DNA from: Parachlamydia sp.
Lineage (GTDB): Bacteria > Chlamydiota > Chlamydiia > Chlamydiales > Parachlamydiaceae
Length of the DNA stretch: 29,474 nt
Direction: 5' to 3'
Assembly: GCA_021298935.1 (NCBI GenBank)
Contig: JAJTHR010000109.1
Span: 1-29,474, forward strand
The notes below the pieces were generated by a model. The model did not search any database. It saw nothing but the letters and a program-made list of their open reading frames with translations, and was not told where the DNA came from. Within the stretch, counting starts at the first letter, position 1. Every line of letters starts with the position of its first letter. Both the position numbers and the translations under genes were made by a program. This document shows, in pieces, positions 16,557 through 26,090 of this stretch.

Positions 16557-18089
16557 TTAAGTGGCAGCGTTTGCCGAACTTGAATTGTCTGCCGCAAGTG
16601 CCTGATCAGCCGTCAGTTTTGTGAACTGCTTGCTCAATGAACGAGCAGCTAAAATCCAGGCAGCAATGATAAACATTAAGATGACACCGATATATGGAGT
16701 AATCGTCGCTAATGTTCCAAGCGTAAGGAGGGCCATTTGGATGATCGACCCGCCCGATTTGCCTAAGCGTGCGCCGACAACGTCTACAGCCGCTTTACCC
16801 TTTGTTTTGGAGTCTTCATCCAGTGGTATATAAGCCATCTCTTTTGTTGGATCAAAGAGCGAGTATTTAGACGATTTGCTCATGATATTTTGAGCAGCAC
16901 CGAATAACACCGCTAAAAAGAGAGGTGTCGTACCCATCATGGCAATGAAACCCATCAATGAATCTTTGAAAATAACGAATGAAAAGAAGGCAACCCCTGT
17001 GATTAACAAGACAACGGGCGTAATCTGGGCAGCAAATCCCCATCCTTTACGTCGAATGACGTTACCACCAACAAAAAGCATCATTAATATTGTGACCAAA
17101 CCGGTTGTGAAAGAGAAATAACCCATAAAGGTGCTATAGTCGTTCGGGTTTGGATATTGTGCTTTAACCTGGCTTTTCCATGTGATTTCAACAAGGTTAA
17201 TCGCAATTCCGTAAGCGATAACCAGGATGGCAAGGCTAAGGATGTACTTTGATGTGAAAAGGAATTTAAAGCTATCGCCTAAAGACATTTTTTGTTTTTT
17301 CTTCTTCACGCCAACTTCATCTGGATCATAAAAACGGGCGTCAGTCAGAACATTGCGATTAATCCACCAATAGACAGCCAAAATAGCCAGGCCTGCGATA
17401 ACAACCATCCCCATTAAATAGTTAAGTGAGATTTGCCAGGCATCTACATTAGCAGGTAAATGCTCCCGGATGTTTGAAACATAAACAATTGCCGGTCCAG
17501 AAATTAATAAAGCCAAGTTTGCACCCAAACCGAACAAGCTGTAAAATCTTTTCGCTTCTGTGACACGAGTGATTTGGTTAGCAAAACCCCAAAAAAGGAG
17601 TGAAAGGACCACGCTCCCCCATAATTCAGCTAAAATATAAAAAAGGGAGTACATCCAGTTTTCATAAGCGTCTGCAAGACCTGACCATCCACCTGGGAGA
17701 TAAGCTCTTAAAGCGTTTGCAGATTCAGTCGGCATCAAAGATTCTCTTACAGGGTACATCACAAATGCAAAAAGACCGAAAAAGATGATAAAAGGCAGCA
17801 AAGTGACGTAAAATAGATTTTCTCTCGACAATACGTTGCTGAGCTTTGCATAGATGATCATAAATAAAATCGCTGCCGGGACAACCCCGAATGATTTTAA
17901 AAATGGAATCGCTTCCGCTCCTGCAGCAGTCACAATCAAGGTATCCTTAGTATCGCGAAGAATCGTATAGTTGAAAGAAATACAAAAGAACATGAAGAAC
18001 ATAGGGAGCAGTTTTTTAAGCTCAAAGACATGGACCGGCCAAAAAAAGGCCCTCCACTTGCTGAACTCCTGCTTGGCATCTTGAGCCAT
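16557..18089 (-). CDS. npt1: ATP/ADP translocase (Tlc/Npt nucleotide transporter family)
   Basis: 510-aa inner-membrane carrier with about 11-12 hydrophobic helices. It shows the hallmark N-terminal block of the family (FELKKLLPMFFMFFCISFNYTILRD, DTLIVTAAGAEAIPFLK) and later YIPLDEDSKTKGKAAVDVV. These carriers exchange host ATP for bacterial ADP, or import nucleotides, and are confined to intracellular bacteria and plastids. Chlamydiae often have several isoforms with different substrates; the close match to the ATP/ADP exchanger pattern favours Npt1, but another nucleotide specificity is possible. The start at ATG 18089 has GAGG 8 nt upstream. Single-gene unit: its own A/T-rich promoter region (18090-18290) and tandem terminators. 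Confidence 0.93.
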   Translation of the reverse strand: MAQDAKQEFSKWRAFFWPVHVFELKKLLPMFFMFFCISFNYTILRDTKDTLIVTAAGAEAIPFLKSFGVVPAAILFMIIYAKLSNVLSRENLFYVTLLPFIIFFGLFAFVMYPVRESLMPTESANALRAYLPGGWSGLADAYENWMYSLFYILAELWGSVVLSLLFWGFANQITRVTEAKRFYSLFGLGANLALLISGPAIVYVSNIREHLPANVDAWQISLNYLMGMVVIAGLAILAVYWWINRNVLTDARFYDPDEVGVKKKKQKMSLGDSFKFLFTSKYILSLAILVIAYGIAINLVEITWKSQVKAQYPNPNDYSTFMGYFSFTTGLVTILMMLFVGGNVIRRKGWGFAAQITPVVLLITGVAFFSFVIFKDSLMGFIAMMGTTPLFLAVLFGAAQNIMSKSSKYSLFDPTKEMAYIPLDEDSKTKGKAAVDVVGARLGKSGGSIIQMALLTLGTLATITPYIGVILMFIIAAWILAARSLSKQFTKLTADQALAADNSSSANAAT

Positions 18090-18291
18090 AGTTTAAACCT
18101 CAAATGGTAAAAAGTTTCCAATATAAATTCACAACAAAAGCTGGAAAAGCCATGTATGTGTGAATTGTAAAATCTATAAAATCTAACGGATTAAATTATT
18201 AAGGGTGAACCTTTAAAAAAGCAAGAAAAAATTAAACAGCCTTCTACTGCAAAGAGATATTTTTAAAAACTTCTACTTACCATATTTTAAC

Positions 18292-18319
18292 TTGACATTG
18301 CGGTTTTGAAGCCTACAAT
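18292..18319 (+). promoter_or_regulatory. Promoter of recJ
   Basis: Consensus TTGACA (18292-18297), 16-nt spacer, TACAAT (18314-18319). AGGAG at 18337-18341 precedes ATG 18351. The fit to the housekeeping sigma factor is very good. Confidence 0.8.
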
Positions 18320-18350
18320 GTTCTTATATAAATTTTAGGAGCTTCAATTA

Positions 18351-20108
18351 ATGTATTCCGCGCATAGCCAGGAGGATCCAATATGGGTTTATCCACCGAC
18401 AGATAATGAACTTAAGGAACGAATTATCAAGGAGTTTAATCTCAACCCAGTGATTGCTCAAATTCTTGTATCAAGAGGTTTTAAATCTTTTCAGGAAATC
18501 CATGATTATCTTTATGCCAAACTACCGGAATTGCATGATCCTTTTTTAATGGGTGAGATGCCTCAAGCGGTTGAAAGGGTCTGCCTCGCCATTCAAAACA
18601 AAGAAAATATTTTAATATATGGCGATAACGATGTGGATGGAATGACAGGAACCACTTTGCTGACTGAGTTTCTCCAAGATGTCGGCGCCAATGTTTTTTT
18701 CTATGTTTCAAACAGAGGGACATTGAGGCAGTGCTTAATTGTCGAAGCCCTTGAATACGCCTTGATGAATCAATGCAAACTTCTTATCACTGTCGATTGC
18801 GGAATTACGGCTGCTGCAGAAATTGCAAAAGTGGCGGAAAAAAATGTCGACGTCATTATTACAGATCACCATGAACCGACCGATAAAATCCCTCACTGCG
18901 TCGCCACGCTAAACCCCAAGCTCGTCAATGATGCCTACCCTAACCGCGATTTGACAGGCGTCGGGGTGGCTTTTAAATTGGCACACGCAATTACTAATCA
19001 AATGACGGCAGAAGGCAAGCTCCTCCCTAATCAAATCGATCTTAAGCGCTACCTTGATTTGGTTGCCTTAGGAACAATTTCCGACATGGGCTCCCTTTCG
19101 GACACAGAAAATCGTATTCTAGTACGCTATGGATTAAGGCAGTTGCGTAAAGGAAAACGGATGGGCCTATACAAGCTTTTTTCCATTTGCGATGTCGATC
19201 TAAACGACCTGACGACCTTTACTATCGCCTCCAAAATAGCGCCGCGCCTAAACAGCTTAGGACGCATTGACGACCCTCGTAAAGGGGTTCAAATGCTGCT
19301 TGTGAAAAATGCTGAGCTGGCAGAAAAAATGGCCCTTGAGCTTGACTTAAATAACATTGAAAGGCAGAAAATCGAACGCACCATGTCGGTCGATGTGGAC
19401 AGTACTCTTTTCGAAAATCCCGCCATTCTTCAAAATAAAGCGATTGTGATGGAATCGGACAAATGGCATCCGGGAGTCATCGCCATTATTTCCACCCGGA
19501 TTTCAAAGCAGTATAACCGCCCCACTATCATGATTGCCATTGATAAAGGTATCGGAAAGGGTTCTGTGCGTTCCATTAGAGAATTCCCTCTTCTTCCGAC
19601 CCTGAAACGCTGCTCTAATATCCTCATTAATTTCGGCGGGCATGACTTTGCTGCTGGATTGACTGTGAGGGAAGAACACATTGAGCAATTTAAAAGTCAT
19701 TTTATCGCTGCTGCCAATGAAACGCTGAACGATTCAGATGTGATGAGCAAGCTTTCTCTGGATGCAGAAATTAAATTCAGTGAACTGACCTTTGATTTCA
19801 TGGAATCTGTCAAGCTATTAGAGCCCTACGGCAATGAAAACCCACAGCCGATTCTTTATTGCGATGCCTGGCAAACCTGGCCCCCAAAAGTAGTGGGAAA
19901 AAGCCATTTGAAGCTTTACCTTGAGCAGGGCGACCGAGTTTTGGAAGGGGTTGCTCTGGGCAAGGCCGAGCAAAATTTGCAACTTAGGAAAAAGAATTTA
20001 AAGTTACGCGTAGCATTTACTCCGCAAATCAATAAATCAAGCATCCAGCTTCTTATTAAAGATTTCAAAATTTTGGAGGATCCCTCTGCACAAGCCCCTG
20101 CTGCTTAA
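18351..20108 (+). CDS. recJ: Single-stranded-DNA exonuclease RecJ
   Basis: 585-aa DHH-family 5'-3' exonuclease for recombination and mismatch or base-excision repair. Metal-site motifs are in order: YGDNDVDGMTGT (about 90, where most RecJ have DYDADG), ITVDCGIT, VIITDHHEP (DHH at 172-174), LDLVALGTISDMG, then IASKIAPRLNSLGRID and the DHHA1 motif GGHDFAAGL, with an OB-fold C-terminal part. Length is normal. It is transcribed from a strong promoter and overlaps the downstream methyltransferase by 23 bp if that gene starts at CTG 20086. Corresponds to chlamydial CT447 by order, next to euo and secDF. Confidence 0.95.
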   Translation: MYSAHSQEDPIWVYPPTDNELKERIIKEFNLNPVIAQILVSRGFKSFQEIHDYLYAKLPELHDPFLMGEMPQAVERVCLAIQNKENILIYGDNDVDGMTGTTLLTEFLQDVGANVFFYVSNRGTLRQCLIVEALEYALMNQCKLLITVDCGITAAAEIAKVAEKNVDVIITDHHEPTDKIPHCVATLNPKLVNDAYPNRDLTGVGVAFKLAHAITNQMTAEGKLLPNQIDLKRYLDLVALGTISDMGSLSDTENRILVRYGLRQLRKGKRMGLYKLFSICDVDLNDLTTFTIASKIAPRLNSLGRIDDPRKGVQMLLVKNAELAEKMALELDLNNIERQKIERTMSVDVDSTLFENPAILQNKAIVMESDKWHPGVIAIISTRISKQYNRPTIMIAIDKGIGKGSVRSIREFPLLPTLKRCSNILINFGGHDFAAGLTVREEHIEQFKSHFIAAANETLNDSDVMSKLSLDAEIKFSELTFDFMESVKLLEPYGNENPQPILYCDAWQTWPPKVVGKSHLKLYLEQGDRVLEGVALGKAEQNLQLRKKNLKLRVAFTPQINKSSIQLLIKDFKILEDPSAQAPAA

Positions 20109-21381
20109 TGTTAATGATGTCATAGAAGGCACCATAGAAAAAATTGTTTTTGGCGGAGAGGGACTTTTACGCTGGCAAGGATTTGTCGTTTTTATTCCAT
20201 TCACTGCGCCGGGAGATCAAATCCTTTGTAAAATTTTAGAAGTAAAAAAAAATTTTGCTAGAGGAATTATCGAAAAGCTGATCAAACCAAGCTCCTTGCG
20301 AGCCACGCCCCTCTGCCCCTATTTTGGCACCTGTGGAGGCTGCCAGATTCAGCATCTAAATGAAAAAGGGCAGATGGAATATAAATTAAATGCCGTAAAA
20401 GAGGCCTTTAATCGAATTGGACATGTGGCTCTTCCTGAAATAAGCATCCAACCTGCCCGCCTTCAATGGGGATATCGACGGCATGTGACCATGCAACTAA
20501 AAGCATCTAACAAAGGATTTCAGGCAGGATATGTTGAGGTCGATCATCGTTCCATTCTTTTTGTCCAGACCTGCCCCATCTTTAATGCCTTAGAGGATCC
20601 TCTTCTGACCCCCATTCAGGAATTCCTTTCAGGCTTGTCAAATCCTTCTGAAATGGATGGCAAGCTTGTCATTTTAAAGAATGAGAAAAATCAATTAATC
20701 CTATCTTTTGAATTTGATTCATCTCCCAGCTTGCAACTTCATGAATTTCAAGCGGGATTGCAAAAATATCCTTTTATAGCCGGCCTCTCCATCCGCACAC
20801 CTAAAGAAAATTTTCAATTCGGCGAAGTACAAGGTCGTTTTGAACTGGAAAATTTAACCTTCCACTACCATCCCTACACTTTTATTCAAAACCATCCTGA
20901 GCAAAGTGAAAATATTTATAAGCAGGTTTTAAACCTCTTACCCCCCTCAAAAAACATATTAGATCTATACTGCGGTTTTGGTATGACCTCTCTTCTTTTA
21001 GCGAAGCAAGGCCACAATGTAACGGGAATTGAAGGGAATCTTGAATCAATTACCCTGGCAAAAGAAAATTGCCGTTTGAATCAGATCAAGCATGCGCACT
21101 TCATTATGGGAGATGTCGAAAGATCCTTGCCGAAAGTCAAACAAAAATGGGATGTGATTTTAGTGAACCCTCCCCGTACCGGCTTGTCAAAAGAATTGAT
21201 CGCAAAGCTTGTGCACTTGCAGGCAAAAGAATGGATTTATATATCTTGCATGCCCTCGACACTGGCAAGGGACTTGAAGCTGATTTGCAGTAATGAATAC
21301 GAAATTAAGTTTTGCAAAGCCTACGACATGTTCCCGCAAACAGCCCACGTGGAAACACTCGTTCATTTAACCAAGTGTTAA
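20086..21381 (+). CDS. TrmA/RlmD-family rRNA (uracil-C5) methyltransferase, apparent CTG start
   Basis: Reading from CTG 20086 gives 431 aa with a full layout. The TRAM domain spans residues about 1-70 (VIEGTIEKIVFGGEGLLRWQ, IPFTAPGD). Fe-S cysteines lie in CPYFGTCGGCQ and a later CPIF. The Rossmann domain has LDLYCGFGM and VTGIEGN, and catalytic motifs VNPPRTGL, YISCMP and AHVETL. It would methylate a uridine of 23S rRNA (RlmD-like) with S-adenosylmethionine. There is no ATG, GTG or TTG in this frame between 20086 and 20296, and the TTG at 20296 would remove TRAM. GGAGGA (20075-20080) sits 5 nt before the CTG, inside the recJ end. The nearby ATG cluster (20108-20118) is in another frame and stops at once. 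The alternative is a small indel at the gene start. Confidence 0.88.
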   Translation: MHKPLLLNVNDVIEGTIEKIVFGGEGLLRWQGFVVFIPFTAPGDQILCKILEVKKNFARGIIEKLIKPSSLRATPLCPYFGTCGGCQIQHLNEKGQMEYKLNAVKEAFNRIGHVALPEISIQPARLQWGYRRHVTMQLKASNKGFQAGYVEVDHRSILFVQTCPIFNALEDPLLTPIQEFLSGLSNPSEMDGKLVILKNEKNQLILSFEFDSSPSLQLHEFQAGLQKYPFIAGLSIRTPKENFQFGEVQGRFELENLTFHYHPYTFIQNHPEQSENIYKQVLNLLPPSKNILDLYCGFGMTSLLLAKQGHNVTGIEGNLESITLAKENCRLNQIKHAHFIMGDVERSLPKVKQKWDVILVNPPRTGLSKELIAKLVHLQAKEWIYISCMPSTLARDLKLICSNEYEIKFCKAYDMFPQTAHVETLVHLTKC

Positions 21382-21406
21382 ATGATTAAACGCAAGCGGG
21401 CTACAT

Positions 21407-21570
21407 AATACCATTTCCCGAAATTAAAATCATAAATTTGACTTGTGATCACCCTCATCTTTAAAAGATCTCTCCTTGTTGATATTCAAAGATATCAACT
21501 TCGAAAAGATCTTTTAAATCTGAAGCGCTGACAAATCAACTTTATGGTTTTATTTTTGGGAAATGGTATA
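21407..21570. repeat. Palindromic element A (164 bp)
   Basis: Arms 21408-21485 and 21492-21569 (78 nt each) are complementary over their whole length with scattered mismatches, around loop TCAAAG. The inner 8 bp (GTTGATAT / ATATCAAC) and the outer ATACCATTTCCC are perfect. The left arm recurs at 29262-29339 with one change in 78. It begins 25 bp after the methyltransferase stop and could serve as a bidirectional terminator between convergent genes. The 417 bp between 21381 and 21799 hold only elements A and B plus a 36-bp purine-rich spacer. Confidence 0.9.
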
Positions 21571-21606
21571 AGAAGCAAAGACCGCAAAGAAGCAGCATCG
21601 GATGAT

Positions 21607-21770
21607 TATACCACGCGCGGATAGGTCTTTAAATTTTTCATCGTCATCTTTTGCGTCCCAGCTCATTGCTCGATCTTGCAAACTTACCCAAGTTTGCTGC
21701 GATCTCCGCAATGTACTGGGACATAAAATCTCGCCGCCAAAAATTTAAGAACCTACCCGCGCGCGGTATA
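21607..21770. repeat. Palindromic element B, intact copy (164 bp)
   Basis: The outer 32 nt of the two arms match with 3 mismatches (TATACC(A/G)CGCGCGG...). The axis is a stem GCAAACTT / AAGTTTGC with loop ACCC at 21686-21689. Partial copies lie at 1454-1546 and, inverted, at 29337-29474. It ends 28 bp from the euo stop codon. Confidence 0.9.
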
Positions 21771-21798
21771 GTTGACTTCTTTGCGCTAGGAATTCCAA

Positions 21799-22218
21799 TT
21801 ATCCCGCTTGTCTGCGGTTTTTCTTTTGAACGTGTTTTTCCTGGTACTCTTTCATGTCATCTGAATGAATGACCCATGCCGCACCTTTCCGCTGCGCTTT
21901 TAAAAGGCCGATTCGTGTGGCATAATAAATTTTCTGCGCAGGAACGCTCAACATTTTTGCCACTTGATTCACTGAAAAATACCCTTTCATGTTGTCGAAC
22001 AAAAGTTCGCCATCAAAGACAGATTTTGTTCTGGAATATTTTTGCTGACGGTAGTCTTCTAAATCTTCCAAATTGATTGTCCAACGAGTGGTTTCTTTTG
22101 TTGCTTTTAACTTATTCAATTTAATAGCAACATAGATCGCTTGTCGCGTCACCTTATTTAATCTAGCAGCTTCTGTAATCGAAACTACTTTCTTTTCGGA
22201 TTGTTTATCGAGAGTCAT
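21799..22218 (-). CDS. euo: EUO-like double-helix-turn-helix regulator
   Basis: 139-aa DNA-binding protein with two excisionase/MerR-type winged helices in tandem: residues about 11-60 (VVSITEAARLNKVTRQAIYV, then WTINLEDLEDY) and about 79-130 (YFSVNQVAKMLSVPAQKIYY, then AAWVIHSDDMKEY). The sequence and the place between recJ and the tsp/gltX block match chlamydial EUO (CT446), an early gene product that represses late-gene promoters and so delays conversion to the infectious form. It is shorter than the roughly 180-aa C. trachomatis protein, mainly at the ends. Start ATG 22218 with GGAGG upstream; its own promoter lies at 22268-22295. Elements B and A follow its stop. Confidence 0.85.
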   Translation of the reverse strand: MTLDKQSEKKVVSITEAARLNKVTRQAIYVAIKLNKLKATKETTRWTINLEDLEDYRQQKYSRTKSVFDGELLFDNMKGYFSVNQVAKMLSVPAQKIYYATRIGLLKAQRKGAAWVIHSDDMKEYQEKHVQKKNRRQAG

Positions 22219-22267
22219 TTCATTCCTCCAATCAAGAACTATTTTTATTTTATGTATATTAAAAAAA

Positions 22268-22295
22268 CTTATACTTAAGAATTATTTATTGTCAC
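22268..22295 (-). promoter_or_regulatory. Promoter of euo
   Basis: On the minus strand GTGACA (22295-22290), 16-nt spacer, TATAAG (22273-22268), each one base from consensus. The leader to ATG 22218 is about 45 nt and contains GGAGG. Confidence 0.65.
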
Positions 22296-22530
22296 ATAAT
22301 AAAGTATTTAAATCAATGTTTTTTTATTAATTTTTAATTTTTGTTAAATTTTTTAATAAAAAAACATTTTGTTTCATTTCAGTAGTTCAGTGGCTTATAA
22401 ATTGCGCATGGAAAAAAGGAATATATTATTTTTTAAAATAATAATCAAGACTTTTTTATTAGAATCGTGCTTTTCATATAAAGTTCCCTTCAGGTATAAG
22501 GGGATTTTCAGTCAACAGTTAGGAACCCTC
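22296..22530. other. Rest of the euo/tsp divergent intergenic region
   Basis: Together with the euo leader and promoter this makes a 312-bp gap between the divergent starts of euo and tsp. It is very A/T-rich (poly-T and poly-A tracts at 22320-22375). In-frame codons extend tsp upstream to a TTG at 22369 but encode no plausible signal peptide. A small CCCTT/AAGGG dyad lies near 22486-22503. I cannot single out a convincing tsp promoter. Confidence 0.4.
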
Positions 22531-24516
22531 ATGTTTAGACTATTTTTGACTTTCATGGCCTTTTCATTTTATGCCTATGCCAAGCTACCCGATTTGAAAC
22601 CCAACGAGGTCACTTCTAAAGCAAAGGAAATCATGAAAGCCCATGCTTCTCAAAAAGAATTAACGCCCGTCTTAACAAGGCGTCTGTTAAATAATTTTTT
22701 AGAAAATCTTGATCCTAACAAAACCTACTTTACAGAAAGCGATGTGGATCCCTGGATTCACCCAAGCGACGAGCTGCTTGACAACGTGATCAAAGATTTT
22801 AAAAATAATCAATTTTCAGAATTTGAAAAAATACAAATCAGCTTGGCTGATGCCATTTTAAAAAGGCAGCAGATTGAAAGTAAGATTGATTATAATCAAT
22901 TGCCTAAACATGTCAAAGCAGAAGAATTCAAAGACACCCCTTGGGCTAAATCAGAAGATGAATTGATCGAACGCTTAAAAAAAATCCGCTCTTTACAAAT
23001 CGACACAGCCGCCAAACTCAATGAAAGCATGCGTGAAAATGCCATGCAACGCATAAAAAAAAGGCAGCAGAAATATGAGGAAGAGGGTCTAAGCAAAAAT
23101 GAAGGGGAAAGAAAAAAAAGCGTTTATACTAACTTCCTAAAAGCTTTGGCTTCAGCCCTCGACGCCCACACTTCTTACTTTACTCCAGCGGAAGCGACCC
23201 AGTTTATGATCAACGTCCAGCAAAGACTCTTTGGCGTAGGAGCGCAACTGCGTGATGACATTAACGGATTTACAGTTGTAAAGCTTGTTGAAGGGGGACC
23301 GGCTGCCCTTAGCAAAGAAATCAAGGTCAAAGATCGCATTATCGCCGTTGATGGTGAGCCTGTCGTCGGGATGGATATTACAGATGCAGTGGAGCTGATC
23401 AGGGGAGAGGAAAAAACCCCTGTCGTTCTGACTGTGATCCGGGAATCAACGGATTCGAGTGGCGAAAAAGTGGAGCAAAAGCTAGACATTACTTTAATAA
23501 GAGACGAAGTTGTTTTAAAAGAATCCCGCTATAAATCCTCCTATGAACCCTATGGCGATGGAGTAATCGGTTATTTAAAGCTTTATTCCTTTTATCAGGA
23601 TAAAGAAAGCTCCTCAGCAACCGACCTGGAAAAGCAAATTAATGAATTGAAAGAAAAGCATCGCCTGCTCGGCCTCATCCTTGATCTCCGCTATAATTCC
23701 GGAGGGTTGCTTACTCAGGCCGTCTCTGTCACCGGCCTGTTCATTTCAAAAGGGATCGTTGTTTCAATTAAGGATGAAAATGGCAAAGTACAGCATTTGC
23801 GCGACCTTGATGGGGCCATTGCTTGGGACGGGCCGCTCATTGTCCTGGTCAATCGCATGAGCGCCTCCGCCTCTGAAATCGTGGCTCAAACCCTGCAGGA
23901 TTATGGGCGGGCAATTATTATCGGCGACGATCACACCTACGGCAAAGGCTCTTACCAGACCTTCACTTTAACAACGACCGAGAATGAACAGGTGAACCCT
24001 CAAGGCGAATACAAGGTAACGCGCGGCCGCTACTATACCGTTTCCGGACAAACTCCCCAGCTGAATGGCGTGCTGGCGGATATACCAGTCCCTGGCCCCC
24101 TGTCCGAAAGCGAGATTGGTGAACAATATATTAAGTATCCCCTCGAAAATGACCATATTAAATCCAACTTTGATGATGACCTTGCAGACATTCCCTTTTT
24201 ACAACGGGATAAAATCAAAAAACTTTACAAATTTGGCCTGCAGGAAAAATTGGATGTCTATCAACCTTTGATCAATCCTCTCAAACAAAACTCTAAGCGT
24301 CGTTTGGAAGCCAATTTGAATTATCAAAACTTGCTTAAGGAAATAAAAAAGAAGGATGATATCGATCTCGAAAATATGGAGGATTTCGGCCAGAATGACA
24401 TCCAACTGGAAGAGGGGTATCAGATTATGAAAGATTTACTGCTCATCATGCAGGAGAAAAGCCTTCTTTTAACACCTGTTCGAAAAAAAGTGAACGCCTC
24501 ATTTGTTCCTGGTTGA
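22531..24516 (+). CDS. tsp: Tail-specific protease Tsp/Prc (S41A)
   Basis: 661 aa from ATG 22531, chosen because AGGA lies 6 nt upstream and a short signal peptide follows (MFRLFLTFMAFSFYAYA). Layout: helical N-terminal Tsp domain (about 20-215), PDZ domain (VVKLVEGGPAALSKEIKVKD, about 245-325), S41 protease core (LGLILDLRYNSGGLLTQA), catalytic Ser446 in SASASE and Lys472 in TYGKGS, and the charged C-terminal Prc domain. It cleaves periplasmic proteins from unstructured C-termini. The chlamydial homologue is CT441. In pathogenic Chlamydia the crpA, omcB and omcA genes lie between tsp and gltX (from memory); here gltX follows after 58 bp. Confidence 0.94.
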   Translation: MFRLFLTFMAFSFYAYAKLPDLKPNEVTSKAKEIMKAHASQKELTPVLTRRLLNNFLENLDPNKTYFTESDVDPWIHPSDELLDNVIKDFKNNQFSEFEKIQISLADAILKRQQIESKIDYNQLPKHVKAEEFKDTPWAKSEDELIERLKKIRSLQIDTAAKLNESMRENAMQRIKKRQQKYEEEGLSKNEGERKKSVYTNFLKALASALDAHTSYFTPAEATQFMINVQQRLFGVGAQLRDDINGFTVVKLVEGGPAALSKEIKVKDRIIAVDGEPVVGMDITDAVELIRGEEKTPVVLTVIRESTDSSGEKVEQKLDITLIRDEVVLKESRYKSSYEPYGDGVIGYLKLYSFYQDKESSSATDLEKQINELKEKHRLLGLILDLRYNSGGLLTQAVSVTGLFISKGIVVSIKDENGKVQHLRDLDGAIAWDGPLIVLVNRMSASASEIVAQTLQDYGRAIIIGDDHTYGKGSYQTFTLTTTENEQVNPQGEYKVTRGRYYTVSGQTPQLNGVLADIPVPGPLSESEIGEQYIKYPLENDHIKSNFDDDLADIPFLQRDKIKKLYKFGLQEKLDVYQPLINPLKQNSKRRLEANLNYQNLLKEIKKKDDIDLENMEDFGQNDIQLEEGYQIMKDLLLIMQEKSLLLTPVRKKVNASFVPG

Positions 24517-24574
24517 ATTCTTTTGGGATCATCCGCCATACTAGGGGGACCAAAGATATAATTTTCAGGTAACT

Positions 24575-26086
24575 ATGACTGTTCGTGTACGCATTGCCCC
24601 TTCTCCGACCGGCGATCCCCACGTGGGAACCGCCTATATGGCCCTTTTCAATCTTATTTTTGCCCGCCACCATCAAGGCGCATTTATTTTAAGAATCGAA
24701 GATACCGACCGTTCGCGCAGCCGGCCTGAATACGAACAAAATATCTATACAGCTTTGCGCTGGGCCAATATCCAGTGGGATGAGGGTCCGGATGTCGGAG
24801 GCCCCTATGGGCCCTACCGCCAATCGGAGCGTTTTGACATTTACAAGCAATACGCGGAAGAGCTCCTGCAAAAAGGAAAAGCCTATAAATGCTTTTGTAC
24901 AGCAGAGGATTTGGATGAAATGCGCGAGCTGCAGGCCAAGCAGGGAGGCAGACAAGGGTATGATCGACGCTGCCGCACTCTCACTCCAGCCGAAATTCAA
25001 GAGCGCGAAAATGCTGGGCTCCCCTATGTCATCCGGCTGAAAGTCCCCCTTTCCGGCGAATGCGTGTACGAAGATGCCATTAAGGGACGCATGGTATTCC
25101 CCTGGGCCGATGTGGATGATCAGGTTCTATTAAAATCGGATGGTTTTCCCACCTATCACTTAGCCAATGTTGTGGATGATTACCTGATGAAAATCTCCCA
25201 TGTCATACGGGGGGATGAGTGGATGAGCTCGACTCCAAAGCACATTTTACTTTACGAATCCTTTGGCTGGACGCCTCCCACATTTTTGCATATGCCCCTC
25301 TTGCTCGGACGCGATGGCAAAAAATTATCCAAGCGCAAGAATCCCACGTCGATTTTCTTTTATCGCGACAGCGGCTATTTGCCGGAAGCCTTCGTCAACT
25401 TTTTGACGCTGATGGGCTTTAGCATGACAGGCGACAGGGAAATCTATTCATTAGATGAAATCATTAATGAGTTTGATTACAAACGCATTGGTGTGTCGGG
25501 CGCTGTTTTTGATGTGCAAAAGCTGGATTGGGTCAATCAGCAATACCTCGTTAAAAACATCCCTGTCGACCAGCTCTGGAAAAGGATGAAGGAATGGCTA
25601 TTCAACGATGACTTTATGCAGCGCCTCATGCCCCTCTGCCATGCCCGCATCAAGACATTTGGCGACTTTATGGATTTGTTTGATTTTATGTTCATCAATC
25701 ATATCCGTTACAATGACGCCCTCTTTGCCGTCAAAGAACTCTCAAAAGAAAGCGCTTCAACTTTGCTTCAGGCCATTATCTGGAATCTCGATGAAATGGA
25801 AAACTGGGCAGGCGACGGGATGAATCAGGCGTCGCGCCATGTGGCGGAACGATTTGGGGTCAATCATAAAAAAGTGATCATGCCCCTTTTGTTTGCAAGC
25901 CTAATGGGAAAAACCCAGGGGCCTCCTTTATTTGATTCGGTTACCCTTTTAGGCAAGGATCGCACCCGTGCCCGTTTGTTGAAAGCAATCGAGTTTTTAG
26001 GGGGCCTGTCCAATAAAAAACAATACCTGACAAAAAAAGCCTGGGACGATAAGAGCAACCCAACGCTTGCAAGCTTACTAGTATAA
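24575..26086 (+). CDS. gltX: Glutamyl-tRNA synthetase
   Basis: 503-aa class I synthetase that charges tRNA-Glu. The HIGH-type motif is HVGT at 16-19 in [18 protein letters not shown], and the KMSKS-type motif is KLSKR at about 250. An insert with Cys residues ([11 protein letters not shown] ... RRC) sits where many bacterial GluRS bind zinc. [17 protein letters not shown] and the C-terminal anticodon-binding part are present; length is normal. In chlamydiae this non-discriminating enzyme also makes Glu-tRNA-Gln for the GatCAB route (family knowledge). It is followed by mscS after 4 bp, so the two are probably cotranscribed. Confidence 0.96.
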   Translation: MTVRVRIAPSPTGDPHVGTAYMALFNLIFARHHQGAFILRIEDTDRSRSRPEYEQNIYTALRWANIQWDEGPDVGGPYGPYRQSERFDIYKQYAEELLQKGKAYKCFCTAEDLDEMRELQAKQGGRQGYDRRCRTLTPAEIQERENAGLPYVIRLKVPLSGECVYEDAIKGRMVFPWADVDDQVLLKSDGFPTYHLANVVDDYLMKISHVIRGDEWMSSTPKHILLYESFGWTPPTFLHMPLLLGRDGKKLSKRKNPTSIFFYRDSGYLPEAFVNFLTLMGFSMTGDREIYSLDEIINEFDYKRIGVSGAVFDVQKLDWVNQQYLVKNIPVDQLWKRMKEWLFNDDFMQRLMPLCHARIKTFGDFMDLFDFMFINHIRYNDALFAVKELSKESASTLLQAIIWNLDEMENWAGDGMNQASRHVAERFGVNHKKVIMPLLFASLMGKTQGPPLFDSVTLLGKDRTRARLLKAIEFLGGLSNKKQYLTKKAWDDKSNPTLASLLV

Positions 26087-26090
26087 AAAT

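Noticed and set aside
21407..21770. CRISPR-like array in the repeat block
   Set aside because: Two different long palindromes, not short direct repeats with equal spacers; no cas genes in the window.
22369..22530. N-terminal extension of Tsp to TTG 22369
   Set aside because: ATG 22531 has AGGA upstream and a proper signal peptide; the extension is A/T-rich untranslated-like sequence.
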